The position numbers and the translations under genes were made by a program. DNA of 59,678 bases from Oscillospiraceae bacterium (GTDB lineage: Bacteria; Bacillota; Clostridia; Oscillospirales; Ruminococcaceae): positions 1-59,678 of the forward strand of contig JAETSI010000015.1 in assembly GCA_021769725.1 (NCBI GenBank). Direction: 5' to 3'. Shown one piece after another: positions 19,372-30,426 of this stretch. The notes below the pieces were generated by a model, which ran no database searches, was not told where the DNA came from, and saw only the letters and a program-made list of their open reading frames with translations. How positions within the stretch are numbered: the stretch's first letter is position 1; each line of letters begins with the position of its first letter.

Positions 19372-19416
19372 GCGATTGTCGCACAATTTTATGTTATTTT
19401 TTGGAGGTGAAACCGC

Positions 19417-22400
19417 ATGGCAGGCAGAATCAAGGGTATAACCGTTGAAATCGGCGGCGATACTACCAAGCTGTCCAAAGCCTTAGAGGGTGTCAACAAA
19501 AATATCAAAAACACCCAAACACAGCTAAAAGACGTTGAAAAACTGCTGAAATTAGACCCCACCAATACAGAACTTCTTTCACAGAAACAGCGACTGCTTG
19601 CCGATGCCGTATCCTCTACAAGTGACAAGCTGGAAACGCTGAAAAAAGCGAGCGAACAGGCGGCAAAAACCAAGGACAACTACGATGCGTGGAAAGCTAA
19701 ATACGATCCTATCAAGCAGAAGATCGGCGAAACTGAAACAAAGATGAAAGAACTGAAAGAGCAGGCGAAAACAGCAGACGAACAGCTTTCAAAGGGCGAA
19801 ATTTCGCAGGAAAAGTACGATGCTTTGCAACGTGAAATCAAGGAAACTACCGATGAATTGACCTCTCTGAAAGAGTCTGCAAAAGCCGTATCTGATGAAT
19901 TCGGCAATCCTATCTCCCCACAGCAGTATGATTCTCTACAGCGTGAGATCGTAGAAACACAGCAGGAATTGCAGAATCTACAGCGTGAGGCTGAAAATTC
20001 AAGAACGGCACTTGTGAAAATCGGTGAAGCCGGTGCGACAATGGAAAAGGTCGGTGACAAGATCTCTGGTGCAGGCGAAAAACTTCTCCCCCTGACCGCA
20101 GGTATTACGGCTCTTGGGACGATGGCAGTCAAAACAACTGCGGATTTTGACGCTGTTATGAGCAAGGTTTCCGCTATTTCAGGTGCGACCGGCGAGGACT
20201 TGGACGCTCTCCGTGCCAAGGCTCGTGAGATGGGAAGTCAGACGAAATTTTCCGCCTCCGAAGCCGGTGAAGCGCTCAATTTTATGGCGATGGCTGGCTG
20301 GAAAACAGAGGATATGCTGGGCGGTATCGAGGGTATTATGAACCTTGCTGCCGCATCAGGCGAAGATCTCGCAACGACTTCTGACATCGTAACTGACGCT
20401 CTGACGGCTCTCGGAATGAGCGCTGATGATTCGGCACATTTTGCGGATATTCTTGCAGCGGTATCTTCCAACGCCAATACCAATGTGTCTCTTATGGGCG
20501 AGAGTTTCAAGTACGTTGCCCCCGTGGCTGGCGCAATGGGCGCAAGTGCCGAAGATTTGTCGATTGCTCTCGGGCTTATGGCTAACAGCGGCATCAAGGG
20601 GTCTCAGGCTGGAAATTCGCTAAAAAACGCTCTTGTCAATCTGACAAAGCCTACCAAACAGCAGACGGCGGCAATGCAGCAGCTCGGCTTTATTTCTACA
20701 GAAACGATTCAGAAAATCGACTTTGAAAAAGTAGAAAAAGCCGAAAAAGCGGTAGAATCCGCCACATACAGCCTTGATAATGCACAAATCAAGCTAAATG
20801 ATGCGATTACCAAGTACGGTGAAAACAGCACACAGGCACAGCTTGCAAGCAACAAATACGAGGAGGCTCAAAAGAAACTCATTGACGCTCAGTAAAAGCT
20901 TGCAAAAGAGCAAGCCGGAGTTTCTGAGGAGATTATGGGCGCAAATACGCTGATGGCAGATTCGGACGGCAATATGCGCAGTCTTGGCGAGATCATGGGA
21001 ACGCTCCGTGAGAAAATGGGCAAGGTCAATGTGGAACTGACAGATGCAGAAGGCAACGTCCGTGATTTTGACGACATCATTGCAGAACTTTCCACAACCA
21101 CAGAGGGACTTGCACAGGCGGAGCAGATGCAGGCGGCAGCGACCATTTTCGGCAAGCAGAATATGTCGGGAATGCTGGCGATCATCAACGCAAGCGAGGA
21201 GGACTACAACAAGCTGAGTACCGCCATTTACGGCTGCGAGGGAACGGCAAAAAATATGGCTGACACCATGCAGGATAACCTCGCGGGGCAGTTGACCATT
21301 TTGAAATCTCAGCTTGAAGAACTGGCTATTTCCTTCGGCGAAATCCTCATGCCGACTATTCGTGCGATTGTTTCAAAGGTGCAGGCTTTAGTTGATAAGT
21401 TCAACGCATTATCGCCTGCCACCAAGGAGACCATTGTAAAAATTGCTCTCGTGGCGGCAGCTCTCGGACCTCTTTTAATCGTGGTTGGCAAAACTATTTC
21501 AACGGTTGGCAGACTAATGCAGTTTGCATCCGGAATCCCTGCAATACTTGCAAAAGCGAAAGCCGCGTTTTCCGCTGTCAGTGCGGCAATCGGCGGAATC
21601 TCCGAGCCTGTTGTTGCTGTCGTTGCGGCGATTGCAGTGCTTGTGGCGGCGTTCGTGCATCTGTGGAAAACAAACGATGACTTCCGTAATAAAATCACTG
21701 AGATATGGGAGAAAATCAAGGCGATTTTTGAAAGTCTCACATCCGGAATCGTTGACAGGCTGAATGCTCTCGGCTTTAATTTCGAAGATTTTGGCGATTT
21801 GGTGAAGTCGATATGGCAGGGACTCTGCGATATTCTTGCACCGTGGTTTGAGGGCGTTTTCACCTATATTGCGGAAACTTTCGATGTTATTGTTGATGTG
21901 ATCCTCGGAATTCTTGACATTTTTATCGGGTTGTTTACGGGCGACTGGGAGCAGATGTGGAACGGTATCAAGGGCATTTTTGTCGGAATATGAGACTATA
22001 TCAAAAACTGCTTCACAAATATCGTTAACACTCTGAAAGGTATAGCCGATGTATTTTTCGGCTGGTTTGGTACTTCATGGAATGAAATCTGGACTTCTAT
22101 CAAGGAATTTTTCGTAAATATCTGGAACAGCATTTCTTCCTTTATTTTAGGGATTTTCACATCAATCAACAATTTCTTCACGGCTATCTGGACGGGAATT
22201 CGTGATTTCTTTGTAGGAATATGGAATGCGATCTACACCTATATTTCGGAGAAAATCAATGCTGTTCATTTAGTAATTACGACTATCTGGAATGCGATTT
22301 CTACAGCAATTTCAACTGTTCTGAATACGATTTATAACGTGATCTCGACTGTTTGGAACACCATTTATGAGTTTATTTCCCCGCTTTTAGATGCCTTTAA

Positions 22401-24228
22401 ATACCTGTTTGAGACCATTTTTGAAGCGATTCATATTATTATCAGCAACGTTATGGACTGGATCTCCGAGAAGATTCAGTCCATATGGAATGCTATCGTT
22501 GAATTTATTACTCCAATTTTGGAAGGTATCAAATCATTCTTTGAAATGATATGGAACGCTATTTCTACGGCAATTTCAATTGTAATGGATGCAATTCACA
22601 GCGTTATCACGACCGTGTGGAATGCGATTTCAGGCTTTATTTCGGGTATCTTGAACTCGATATGGTCTGTTATTTCTTCTGTTTGGAATAGTATTTCATC
22701 GACGGTTTCAAGCGTTCTGAATGCCATTTCTACAACTGTTTCAAATATTTGGAATGCTATCAAGACAACCATCACAAATGTGATGATCGCAATCAAAACC
22801 ATCGTTTCAAACATCTGGAACAGCGTAAAATCTGCGATTTCTAATACAATTACAGGCATCAAAGATACGATTGTGAATGGCTTTAATAATGCTGTCAGCT
22901 TCGTGAAAAACCTTGCAGATGAGGCTTGGAGTTGGGGCGCAGATATTATCAACGGCATCGTTGACGGCATCAAATCTAAGATTCAGGCTGTGGCAGATGC
23001 CGTTACGGGAGTTGCCGATAAAATCAAAAGTTTTCTGCACTTTTCCGTTCCGGACGAAGGTCCTCTTACGGACTTTGAATCTTGGATGCCAGATTTTATG
23101 CAGGGACTTGCTGACGGTATTTCGGCAAATGCAGGACTTGTGGGTGATGCTCTCAGCACATTCGGCACGAATGTTACAACTGCACTTACAGATACGTTCA
23201 AAACTGCAATGAGCAATATCGTGACAACGATTCAAATATTCATGGAGAACACTTTGACCGAAGTCACTAACATCTGGAACAACATTCAAGGTAATATGAG
23301 TGTAGTTCTAACCAATATCGGAAATGCTGTTAAAAATGGCTGGAACGCAATTACAACATCAATTAAGACTTCCCTTGAAAACATCAAAATCGCAATCAGT
23401 ACAAGCTGGACTGCGGTCAAAAATGTTGTAACAACAGCGATAAACGGCATAAAAACTGTAATCTCAACTGTGTGGAATGCTATCAAAAATTTTATTTCTA
23501 CGGGACAGATTGACATCAAAAATACTGTCAGCTCAACATGGACGGCGATTTCCAATGGTGTAAAAAGTACTGTCAATGCGGTAAAATCCGCTGTTTCTTC
23601 CGCTTGGAACGCCATGCCCGATGCAGTTCAAGGGGCGATGAATAATGTCCGCGATACGGTTTTCAGCATCTGGGACAATGTGAAAAATGGCATCGGTGAC
23701 AGGCTCGGCGGTATCCGTGATGCTGTTTCAAGCGGACTAAATTCCGCTGCTGACTGTATCAAAAATATAGTCAATTCCTCGTGGCAGTGGGGTTATGACA
23801 TCATGCAGAACCTCATCAACGGAATCCGCTATATGCTGTCTGATTTAATCAATACGGTGGCTGATGTTGCAAATTCTATCTGGGAATATCTACACTTTTC
23901 AGTTCCCGAAAAAGGTCCTTTGACAGATTTTGAAAGCTGGATGCCGGACTTTATGAAAGGACTCGCAAAGGGCATTGACAAAAACAGAAAATATGTAGAA
24001 TCTGCTATTGAGGGCGTGTCAGAGTCGATGCAGCTTACAATGAAATCCGGACTTAGCATGAAGCTGGACGCCATTTCGGGTGCAATGATGAACGGCGGTA
24101 CTACTGGCACGGTCATCAATAACTACAACAATGACAACAGCCGCACGGTGAATCAGACGAATAACTCGCCTAAATCGCTGTCACGGCTGGAAATTTACAG
24201 GCAGACATGGAATGCTCTGAAAACTTAA
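19417..24228 (+). pseudogene. Tail tape measure protein, two nonsense mutations
   Basis: One continuous frame of 1,604 codons is interrupted by TAA at 20893-20895 and TGA at 21991-21993; removing these restores a normal tape measure. Residues 1-210 are a coiled coil (MAGRIKGITVEIGGDTTKLS). The TP901-type core follows (FDAVMSKVSAISGATGEDLD, MGSQTKFSASEAGEALNFMA), then a long stretch of tryptophan-spaced repeats (WNAI, WNSI, WTAI every 11-22 residues). The end has the twice-repeated segment KGPLTDFESWMPDFM. Context suggests CAA to TAA (Gln) and TGG to TGA (Trp). Both are C:G to T:A changes, pointing to decay rather than recoding. Confidence 0.88.
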
Positions 24229-24243
24229 AAAGGAGCGATTTTT

Positions 24244-24384
24244 ATGTCGTTCCTTTTTCCCTATAAACTGGAACTTAATGAGTCTATATATAAATATCAA
24301 TATTCATACTCTTTTAACTCATCAAGTGGGTCTTTTGAAGTATCAATTTCCATACCATCTTTCAACCAATCTGCTTTACTGTAA
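24244..24384 (+). other. Short ORF after the tape measure gene, probably a truncated gene start
   Basis: AAAAGGAGCG is followed by ATG and MSFLFPYKLELNE, a plausible phage start with good ribosome site. The frame soon runs antisense into the DUF4062 gene and stops after 46 codons. It may be the original start of a tail gene cut by that insertion, with the next tail gene resuming at 25574. Not supported as a functional protein. Confidence 0.3.
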
Positions 24385-25417
24385 CCAGTTCCTGTCAATT
24401 CAAATATCTCGCCTTTATATCCTACAGCTTTGACCCATCCCCATACTATAAGTCGGTCTAACGCCTCTACCCATCTTGCAGATTCTCTTTTTGAGTTATC
24501 AGTCATAAACTGCTTACCCGATGTAGAAATCTGAGTAGGTGAGCTAAGTGTCTGTGTCTTTATAATTCGACCATCACCATCAGCTGCATACACTAATAGA
24601 AAAGCCGATTCCACAGGAATGTTGCCAACATCATCTTGACCTACAACTGATTTATCTCTCTCCGAATTTTCAATAAATAATGTCTCATTTTCAACCCGAA
24701 ACAATTTATTAATGTCCTCATTCGTTGCTGTGGGAATTTCCTCCCAAGTTAACTGGTTATTCTCTATCTCAGTGAGTCTATTGCCAAATTGAGAAAACAT
24801 CTCTTTCATATCTTCTAACATTTTCTGTTGATGCTCTACAAGTTCAAGGTTGGTCTTATTCCGTCCTTCTGCCTCTTCATTGATTACATCTATTATATCT
24901 TGATATCGAACCCAACCAGCATTATCATCAGCGTAATTAATGGCATTCTAAACGTCGATGATGCCACATACTTTAAATTGTTTAAATCTGTGAAAAAATC
25001 GACAGTATTTTTGTCCTTTTTGACTCTTTCTCTGAACTCGTCAAGTTTTTTCATTTTATCATATTTGCCGTCTCCAGTATCTTTTTCACTTTCAGCAATA
25101 GCTGAAGATTGCTTAATCAATACGAGTACTGGTAGCCCTTTAGTTTTTGCGTAATTGTACTCTTTTTCCGTGTAACTTATACCAGTTTCTTCATCGATTG
25201 ATCCATACCGCCCTCCAATAACAAGAAGGTGAAAATCGCACTCGTCAATCATCCTTGTTATAACATTCCATTGACTTATAGGGGCAGCATGAAATTGCTC
25301 CATTCCTACAGGGATTAAATTATTTTCTAGTGCTACGCCCACCAATGCTTGCCTTTCTTCTTTAAGGTCTTCATAGGTGGAGCTTATAAAAATAGAAAAT
25401 TTTCGTCTATCCGCCAT
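24297..25417 (-). pseudogene. DUF4062-domain protein, frameshifted
   Basis: The N-terminus (25417 down to about 24950) reads RRKFSIFISSTYEDLKEERQ, with LLVIGGRYGSID and SYTEKEYNYAKTKGLPVLVLI: a clear DUF4062, a TIR/SLOG-like fold used in signalling and defence proteins. At about 24948 the frame is lost after VASSTF; a one-base deletion (AGAAAT to AGAAT) explains it, because the other frame continues NAINYADDNAGWVRYQDI. That frame runs to a C-terminal part with a helical linker and a winged-helix-like segment (EALDRLIVWGWVKAV). The intact protein would have about 373 residues. It sits antisense inside the phage tail module. Confidence 0.8.
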
Positions 25418-25573
25418 ATCAATATACTCCTTGAATATTTATTTTTTATCACTTCATACATGATTAATTGCTTGGAAAGTTAGAAATTATCAGATTTACA
25501 AATTCTAATTTATTTAAGTCCAGTATACCACATTTCTCCGAAAAAGTCAATCTCCAAAAAGGGGGCAAATCTC

Positions 25574-26425
25574 ATGCGTTTTACCTTAATTTTAGAAAAC
25601 GAATCCGGTGCTCAACTCAACCTGACCACCACCGCCAATAAATATATGACCTCCAAAATAGACGGTCTATATCCGCCCGCTGGAACAATATCCACATCAA
25701 GCTACGCAGGCATGAACGGCAGTTATCTGAACAACGCTTTCATCGAAAAGCGAAATGTGGTTATTTCTTTTGAAATGCGTGGATTTGGCGTAGAAAAGAG
25801 ACGGCATGAGCTGTACAAAGTAGTCAAGCCCTCACGCTACATCAAGATTTACTACAAAACTGCAAATATCTCCGTGTATGCCGAGGGAATCGTGGAGACG
25901 TGCGAAGTAGAAAATTTTGAGATGCTGACCAAGGGACAGATTTCAATCATCTGCCCCGATATTTATTGGTATTCAACAGAAACGCAGATTGCCGAATATT
26001 CGCAGATTTTGGGAGCATTTCACTTCGTTTTTCCTGATGACGACAAGCCGTTTCCGCTTGGAAAGTACAATACGCAGAATGTGATGACTGTAGTCAATGA
26101 CGGCGATGAAGTAGGATTTACGCTTGAAATCAGCGGTGGACCTGCTAAGAATCCAACCTTGTACAACGCTGAAACAGATGAATATATGCAGATTCTCGGT
26201 GATATTGAGGAGGGCGATATTATCCGAATTACCACAAAAACAGGCAATAAAACGGTCACCTTAGAACATGAGGGTGTGACTACTAACATCATCAACCGCC
26301 TTGTTTCCGGTTCAGCGTGGTTTACGCTGCGGACGGGTGAAAACAAATTCTATCTTCGTGCATCGGGCGGTATCTCAAATCTGAAAGTACGACTGATTCA
26401 CCGGAATGCTTATCTTGGAGTGTGA
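25574..26425 (+). CDS. Distal tail protein (Dit-like)
   Basis: 283 residues starting MRFTLILENESGAQLNL. RNVVISFEMRGFGVEKRRHE and PSRYIKIYYKTANISVYAEG are typical of the phage tail family (Sipho_tail/Dit), the hub joining tube and baseplate. GGGGGC stands before the ATG. The C-terminal half is a beta-rich galectin-like domain. It lies directly after the inserted DUF4062 gene and before the tail-associated protease gene. Confidence 0.82.
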   Translation: MRFTLILENESGAQLNLTTTANKYMTSKIDGLYPPAGTISTSSYAGMNGSYLNNAFIEKRNVVISFEMRGFGVEKRRHELYKVVKPSRYIKIYYKTANISVYAEGIVETCEVENFEMLTKGQISIICPDIYWYSTETQIAEYSQILGAFHFVFPDDDKPFPLGKYNTQNVMTVVNDGDEVGFTLEISGGPAKNPTLYNAETDEYMQILGDIEEGDIIRITTKTGNKTVTLEHEGVTTNIINRLVSGSAWFTLRTGENKFYLRASGGISNLKVRLIHRNAYLGV

Positions 26426-26428
26426 TTT

Positions 26429-27541
26429 ATGCAGATTGAAGTTTACAAAATGACAGCGAACAGCGAAAAACTAACGATTACCCTCGAAGCGATATGCGAC
26501 AGTTTTTCAAGTCTGCTGTGGGATATTGAGTATTACCAGTGTGGAAGATTTGAGGTGTATATTGCTGCTAATCCGCGGAATATAGAGGTTTTCAAGACTG
26601 GCAGAATCGTCGGGCGTGACGATGACAAGGAGCATTTCGGAATTATCGAATCTGTTAAAATCGAAACCGATGCAGAAAACGGCGATTATCTGACGGTATC
26701 AGGCAGATTTCTGATGTGCCTTTTGGAACGGCGTATAATTTATCCGACCTGCTCTTTCACTTCACAGAAAAGCTACTCTGATATTGTCCATGCAGTTGTT
26801 TCGCAGAACGCTATCAGCGATGACAACCGCAGGATTCCGGGACTTTCTCTTGGTACTGTTTTTGGCAGTTGTTGGGAACAAAAAACTAAGTTGCAGGTCA
26901 GCTACGATAATCTAATGGAATGGATTTACACCATTTGTGAGAAAATCGGCGGTACTGCAAATATCCGCCTGAAAAAAATCAACGGTGAACAATATGAAAT
27001 GATTCTCGATCTTTCTGAGGGTACTGACAGGAGCGTTTTACAAGCTGAAAATCCCCACATTATTTTCTCGGACGGATACACAAATCTGCTGTCATTCACA
27101 TATTCTTCTGATATTTCTGCACAGCGTAATTTCGCCTATGTTCTGGGAAAAGGTGAAGGTGCAGAACGTAAACGAACAACGTACTTTGACGGTGACGAGC
27201 CGTCTTTTTTAGGTCGTTATGAAGTCTACGTTGACGCAAAGGATATGGCTGACGAGCAGCAGGAAAACGGTGAAACAAAGCCGATTTCAGAGGAAGAATA
27301 CATCGAACTTCTCAAAGAGCGAGGCAAGGAAAAGATCATTCTTCCGATGACTGCATCGGAATCACAGATAGCAGTGCAGTCCACGCAGTTTAAGTATAAT
27401 TCCGATTATTTTGTCGGCGACTATGTGACAGTTGAACATCGCAGATTCGGTCTGCGGCAGGATAAAATACAAATTATCGGCATGATCGAGAGTTTCGACC
27501 AGAACGGACGAAATCTCACGCCGACTTTTAAGGAGGTTTGA
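26429..27541 (+). CDS. Tail-associated protein (Gp37-like baseplate hub)
   Basis: 370 residues, MQIEVYKMTANSEKLTITLE, then LWDIEYYQCGRFEVYI and the later YFVGDYVTVEHRRFGLRQ, the hallmark end of the siphovirus ReqiPepy6 Gp37-like family, which forms the ring under the distal tail protein. No peptidase motif is obvious, so a structural hub is the safer call. It starts four bases after the Dit stop. Confidence 0.78.
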   Translation: MQIEVYKMTANSEKLTITLEAICDSFSSLLWDIEYYQCGRFEVYIAANPRNIEVFKTGRIVGRDDDKEHFGIIESVKIETDAENGDYLTVSGRFLMCLLERRIIYPTCSFTSQKSYSDIVHAVVSQNAISDDNRRIPGLSLGTVFGSCWEQKTKLQVSYDNLMEWIYTICEKIGGTANIRLKKINGEQYEMILDLSEGTDRSVLQAENPHIIFSDGYTNLLSFTYSSDISAQRNFAYVLGKGEGAERKRTTYFDGDEPSFLGRYEVYVDAKDMADEQQENGETKPISEEEYIELLKERGKEKIILPMTASESQIAVQSTQFKYNSDYFVGDYVTVEHRRFGLRQDKIQIIGMIESFDQNGRNLTPTFKEV

Positions 27542-27544
27542 CTT

Positions 27545-28903
27545 ATGGCTTTTTACAGCGGATTTTTCAATTCAAAGGGACTTGACAGGACGTACACGGT
27601 GGAGGATTTCACAGAGTATTTGTCAAGTCTTATCTGCAACGGAATCCTCGACACCTACGGTCAGAATTTCAGTTTGACGGCTTCGACGGTCGGGTTGAGA
27701 GTTATTCTCGGCACAGGAAAGGCGTGGATAAACGGGCATTATTTCGTTAACGATACCCGTCATACCATTGATTTGGCGGAGTATCAGGATGAATCGCTCC
27801 CACGCTATGTGGCGATTTCTATTCTGCTTGACACTTTAGAATCAGTCCGTAGTGTATCTCTTGAAATCACTCCCGGAACGCCTGCGGAATCTCCGTCACT
27901 TCCGTCATTTCCACAAAGTGAAAACAAGGCACGACTGCTCATGTATGCAGTTAGACTTAATGTTGGTGCAACATCTTTAACAGAGCGTGACTGGTATGAT
28001 TATCGTGAGGATAAAAACGTGTGTGGCTACTGTAGGTGTATTCTCGGCAAGTGCAAGGTCACGGAAATGCAGTCGCAGCTTGCACAGATTTTAGCAAAAA
28101 TTAAGGGATATAACGCTGTTGTTTCTGATTTAACAGGCAAAGTTGATATGCTCCAGACAAAGGTTGATGATCTGACCGGCGATATTGTGGCGACCGGATC
28201 GCTTGGCGAAAATATCTACTATGTGAAGTATTCCAACGGCAGACTGCTCCTGCGTGGTACTGGTGCAACTTATGATTACAACCTCGGAGAATCGCCGTTC
28301 TGGGAGGACGAAGATATTCGTTCTCTTGTGGTTTCAGAAGGCATCACAGCAATCGGAGACAGCGTTTTTGAACGCTGTTCTAATATGACTTCTGTAAGTT
28401 TTCCAACTACCCTTAAATCTATTGGTAAGAGGGCATTTTTCATGTATACGACAGGCGGTTTAAATACTTTGAATCTCCCTGCATCGGTCACAAAAATTGG
28501 CGAGAAGGCATTTACAAATATTGCTGCATCCTCGCTTGTAATGTCTGAAACGCTTACAGAACTTGGCACATATCTCTTTATGGATAGCAATACGCTTCAG
28601 AATGTCCGTGTGGAATGTGCCGAAATTCCTGCGTTTTGCTTTGTCAACTGCTCACGTCTGAATCAGATGACATTAAGCACCAATGTCAAGAAAATAGGTT
28701 CTCATATGATAAATTACTGTTCGCTTTTGCACGAAATCACTTATGAGGGGAGTCTTGAAGATTGGGCAAAAGTTCAGAAAATGCAGAACTGGGACGGCAA
28801 CGTCGGTGGAACTACAGACGGCTATCTGAACAAGGTCATCTGCCTTGACGGATATATGGAATATAATCGCCAGAATCATGAATGGACGGAGGTGCGCGAG
28901 TAA
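27545..28903 (+). CDS. Baseplate/receptor-binding protein with BspA-like leucine-rich repeats
   Basis: 452 residues. The N-terminal 160 (MAFYSGFFNSKGLDRTYTVE) are of the baseplate upper-protein type found in gut Clostridia phages. A coiled coil (about 172-212) then leads to LRR_5/BspA repeats from about 255 to 425 (GITAIGDSVFERCSNMTSVS, ASVTKIGEKAFTN, LTELGTYLFMDS). BspA-type repeats are normally surface adhesins of gut bacteria and protozoa; here they replace a classical receptor-binding tip. The gene starts four bases after the hub gene. Binding target unknown. Confidence 0.82.
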   Translation: MAFYSGFFNSKGLDRTYTVEDFTEYLSSLICNGILDTYGQNFSLTASTVGLRVILGTGKAWINGHYFVNDTRHTIDLAEYQDESLPRYVAISILLDTLESVRSVSLEITPGTPAESPSLPSFPQSENKARLLMYAVRLNVGATSLTERDWYDYREDKNVCGYCRCILGKCKVTEMQSQLAQILAKIKGYNAVVSDLTGKVDMLQTKVDDLTGDIVATGSLGENIYYVKYSNGRLLLRGTGATYDYNLGESPFWEDEDIRSLVVSEGITAIGDSVFERCSNMTSVSFPTTLKSIGKRAFFMYTTGGLNTLNLPASVTKIGEKAFTNIAASSLVMSETLTELGTYLFMDSNTLQNVRVECAEIPAFCFVNCSRLNQMTLSTNVKKIGSHMINYCSLLHEITYEGSLEDWAKVQKMQNWDGNVGGTTDGYLNKVICLDGYMEYNRQNHEWTEVRE

Positions 28904-30426
28904 TGTGGAAATTTCTTGTAAAAAACCAGAGTATTGAGATTCTGGAACGTGAAGTGCTGGCAGATCATCAGATCCGGTATGTGCAGTTCAAGTTCACATT
29001 TGACGGCGACTGGAAGCGTTTTCACAAGGTGGTGCAATTCTCGCAGTGCGATGAGGTGTATTCTATCGTTCTTGGTGTGGACGGCACAAGCTGTTATCTG
29101 CCTGCGGAGCTTCATGTAGGCGCTGTGAAAATGGGCATTTACGGCTATGACACGGCATCAGATAACACTGTGAGAGCGACAACTGTTCCGGTCACGCTCA
29201 ATATCCGTGAATCCGGCTTTGAGGGCGAAGAACCGCCCATTCCGCCGACACCGGATCTGTATACACAGCTTCTGAAGCGCATTGAGGATGCAGAACATGG
29301 GCTTGACGGCAAATCTGCCTATGAGATCGCTGTGGATCACGGCTATGTCGGCTCTGAGGAGGACTGGCTTGCATCTCTGCATAGCGAGGACGGCGTTTCA
29401 CCGGATATGTCCGAGTATCCGAAAACAACGGAAGTGCAGACAATCGTGGAGACAGTCATCCAGCCTGTCGCTGAGGACGTTCATACACATGACAACAAGG
29501 CTGTGCTGGATGCAACGACTGCGCCGTATACCGCAGAGGAACAGCGGAAACTCGCAGGCATCACGCCGGAGACCTTTGCAACAACCGAGGCTCTTGAATC
29601 GGAGGCACTGTCGATTCGTGAGGCAATGATCCCGCTGACAAGAGAGCTGCATTCGCATACCAATAAAGCTGTGCTGGATGCTATCACTGCGGCTTTGTTG
29701 GAGGATTTACAGGGCTTACAACAGTTCAAGGATAAAACGGTCTATGACATTCAGACGGTCAACGAGGAAATCCTCAATTTACAGCAGTACAAGCATCGAC
29801 ATAACAATCAGGCTGTGCTTGACCGTATCACCATGGCTCTTGTTACTGCAATGGAGGAATACGGTCCTTTCGAGGACTGGACAAGAGAACAGATCCACAC
29901 GCTGTTTGAATCCGTCAACAACTTCTCCAATGCGGCGCACACACACGAAAACAAGGATGTTCTTGACAGCATTACAGAGCGGTTTATGCGCGATCTGACC
30001 GCATTCCAAGCATCTACGGCGAACGCTCTGCATGGGCTTTCCACTGGACTGAGCGAGGTTTCAGCGCAGACGCATTCTCACGCCAATAAAGTTGTTCTGG
30101 ACAGCATCACGCAGGAAATGCTCGATGATATATCCTCCATTTCGACTGTGGTAGGACAGGCACACTGGCATCACAACCTCACAACACTCAACGGCATCAC
30201 TGGATCTCATGTTTCCCGCTGGAACGAGGCATACACCGCTGCAATGAATCTGAACGAGCGTGTGGGAGTGAACGAGGGCGTGTTCGAGCATTTCAAGACG
30301 GAAATTCTCTATGATATGCAGGGCGCAAAAACCTCTATCACGGATATCTACACAAGACTTGCTGCCGTTGAAAATGCGCTCTCCGGCGTAGAGGAAGCTC
30401 TTTCAAATATCGTGGAGGTGTACTAA
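28903..30426 (+). CDS. Phage tail fibre protein with six HxH repeats
   Basis: 507 residues; the ATG at 28903 overlaps the previous stop (TAATG). An N-terminal beta-domain (1-105, MWKFLVKNQSIEILE) is followed by a Pro-rich hinge and then six repeats. The histidine pairs lie at 194/196, 250/252, 298/300, 346/348, 391/393 and 421/423, mostly in the form HxHxNKxVLDxIT. HxH pairs coordinate metal ions in trimeric fibres such as T4 gp37, so a metal-stabilised trimer is a reasonable inference. A helical C-terminus follows. It is separated by no spacer from the next gene. Confidence 0.75.
   Translation: MWKFLVKNQSIEILEREVLADHQIRYVQFKFTFDGDWKRFHKVVQFSQCDEVYSIVLGVDGTSCYLPAELHVGAVKMGIYGYDTASDNTVRATTVPVTLNIRESGFEGEEPPIPPTPDLYTQLLKRIEDAEHGLDGKSAYEIAVDHGYVGSEEDWLASLHSEDGVSPDMSEYPKTTEVQTIVETVIQPVAEDVHTHDNKAVLDATTAPYTAEEQRKLAGITPETFATTEALESEALSIREAMIPLTRELHSHTNKAVLDAITAALLEDLQGLQQFKDKTVYDIQTVNEEILNLQQYKHRHNNQAVLDRITMALVTAMEEYGPFEDWTREQIHTLFESVNNFSNAAHTHENKDVLDSITERFMRDLTAFQASTANALHGLSTGLSEVSAQTHSHANKVVLDSITQEMLDDISSISTVVGQAHWHHNLTTLNGITGSHVSRWNEAYTAAMNLNERVGVNEGVFEHFKTEILYDMQGAKTSITDIYTRLAAVENALSGVEEALSNIVEVY

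Noticed and set aside
15725..22000. Stop-codon reassignment in the phage genes
   Set aside because: TAG, TAA and TGA each occur once inside otherwise normal frames, and all three serve as ordinary stops in neighbouring genes; no single reassigned codon explains the pattern.
22339..24000. Tryptophan-spaced repeats as a separate repeat protein or CRISPR-like array
   Set aside because: They are in frame with the tape measure protein and typical of that family; DNA repeats are too diverged for a CRISPR array. No CRISPR array was seen in the window.
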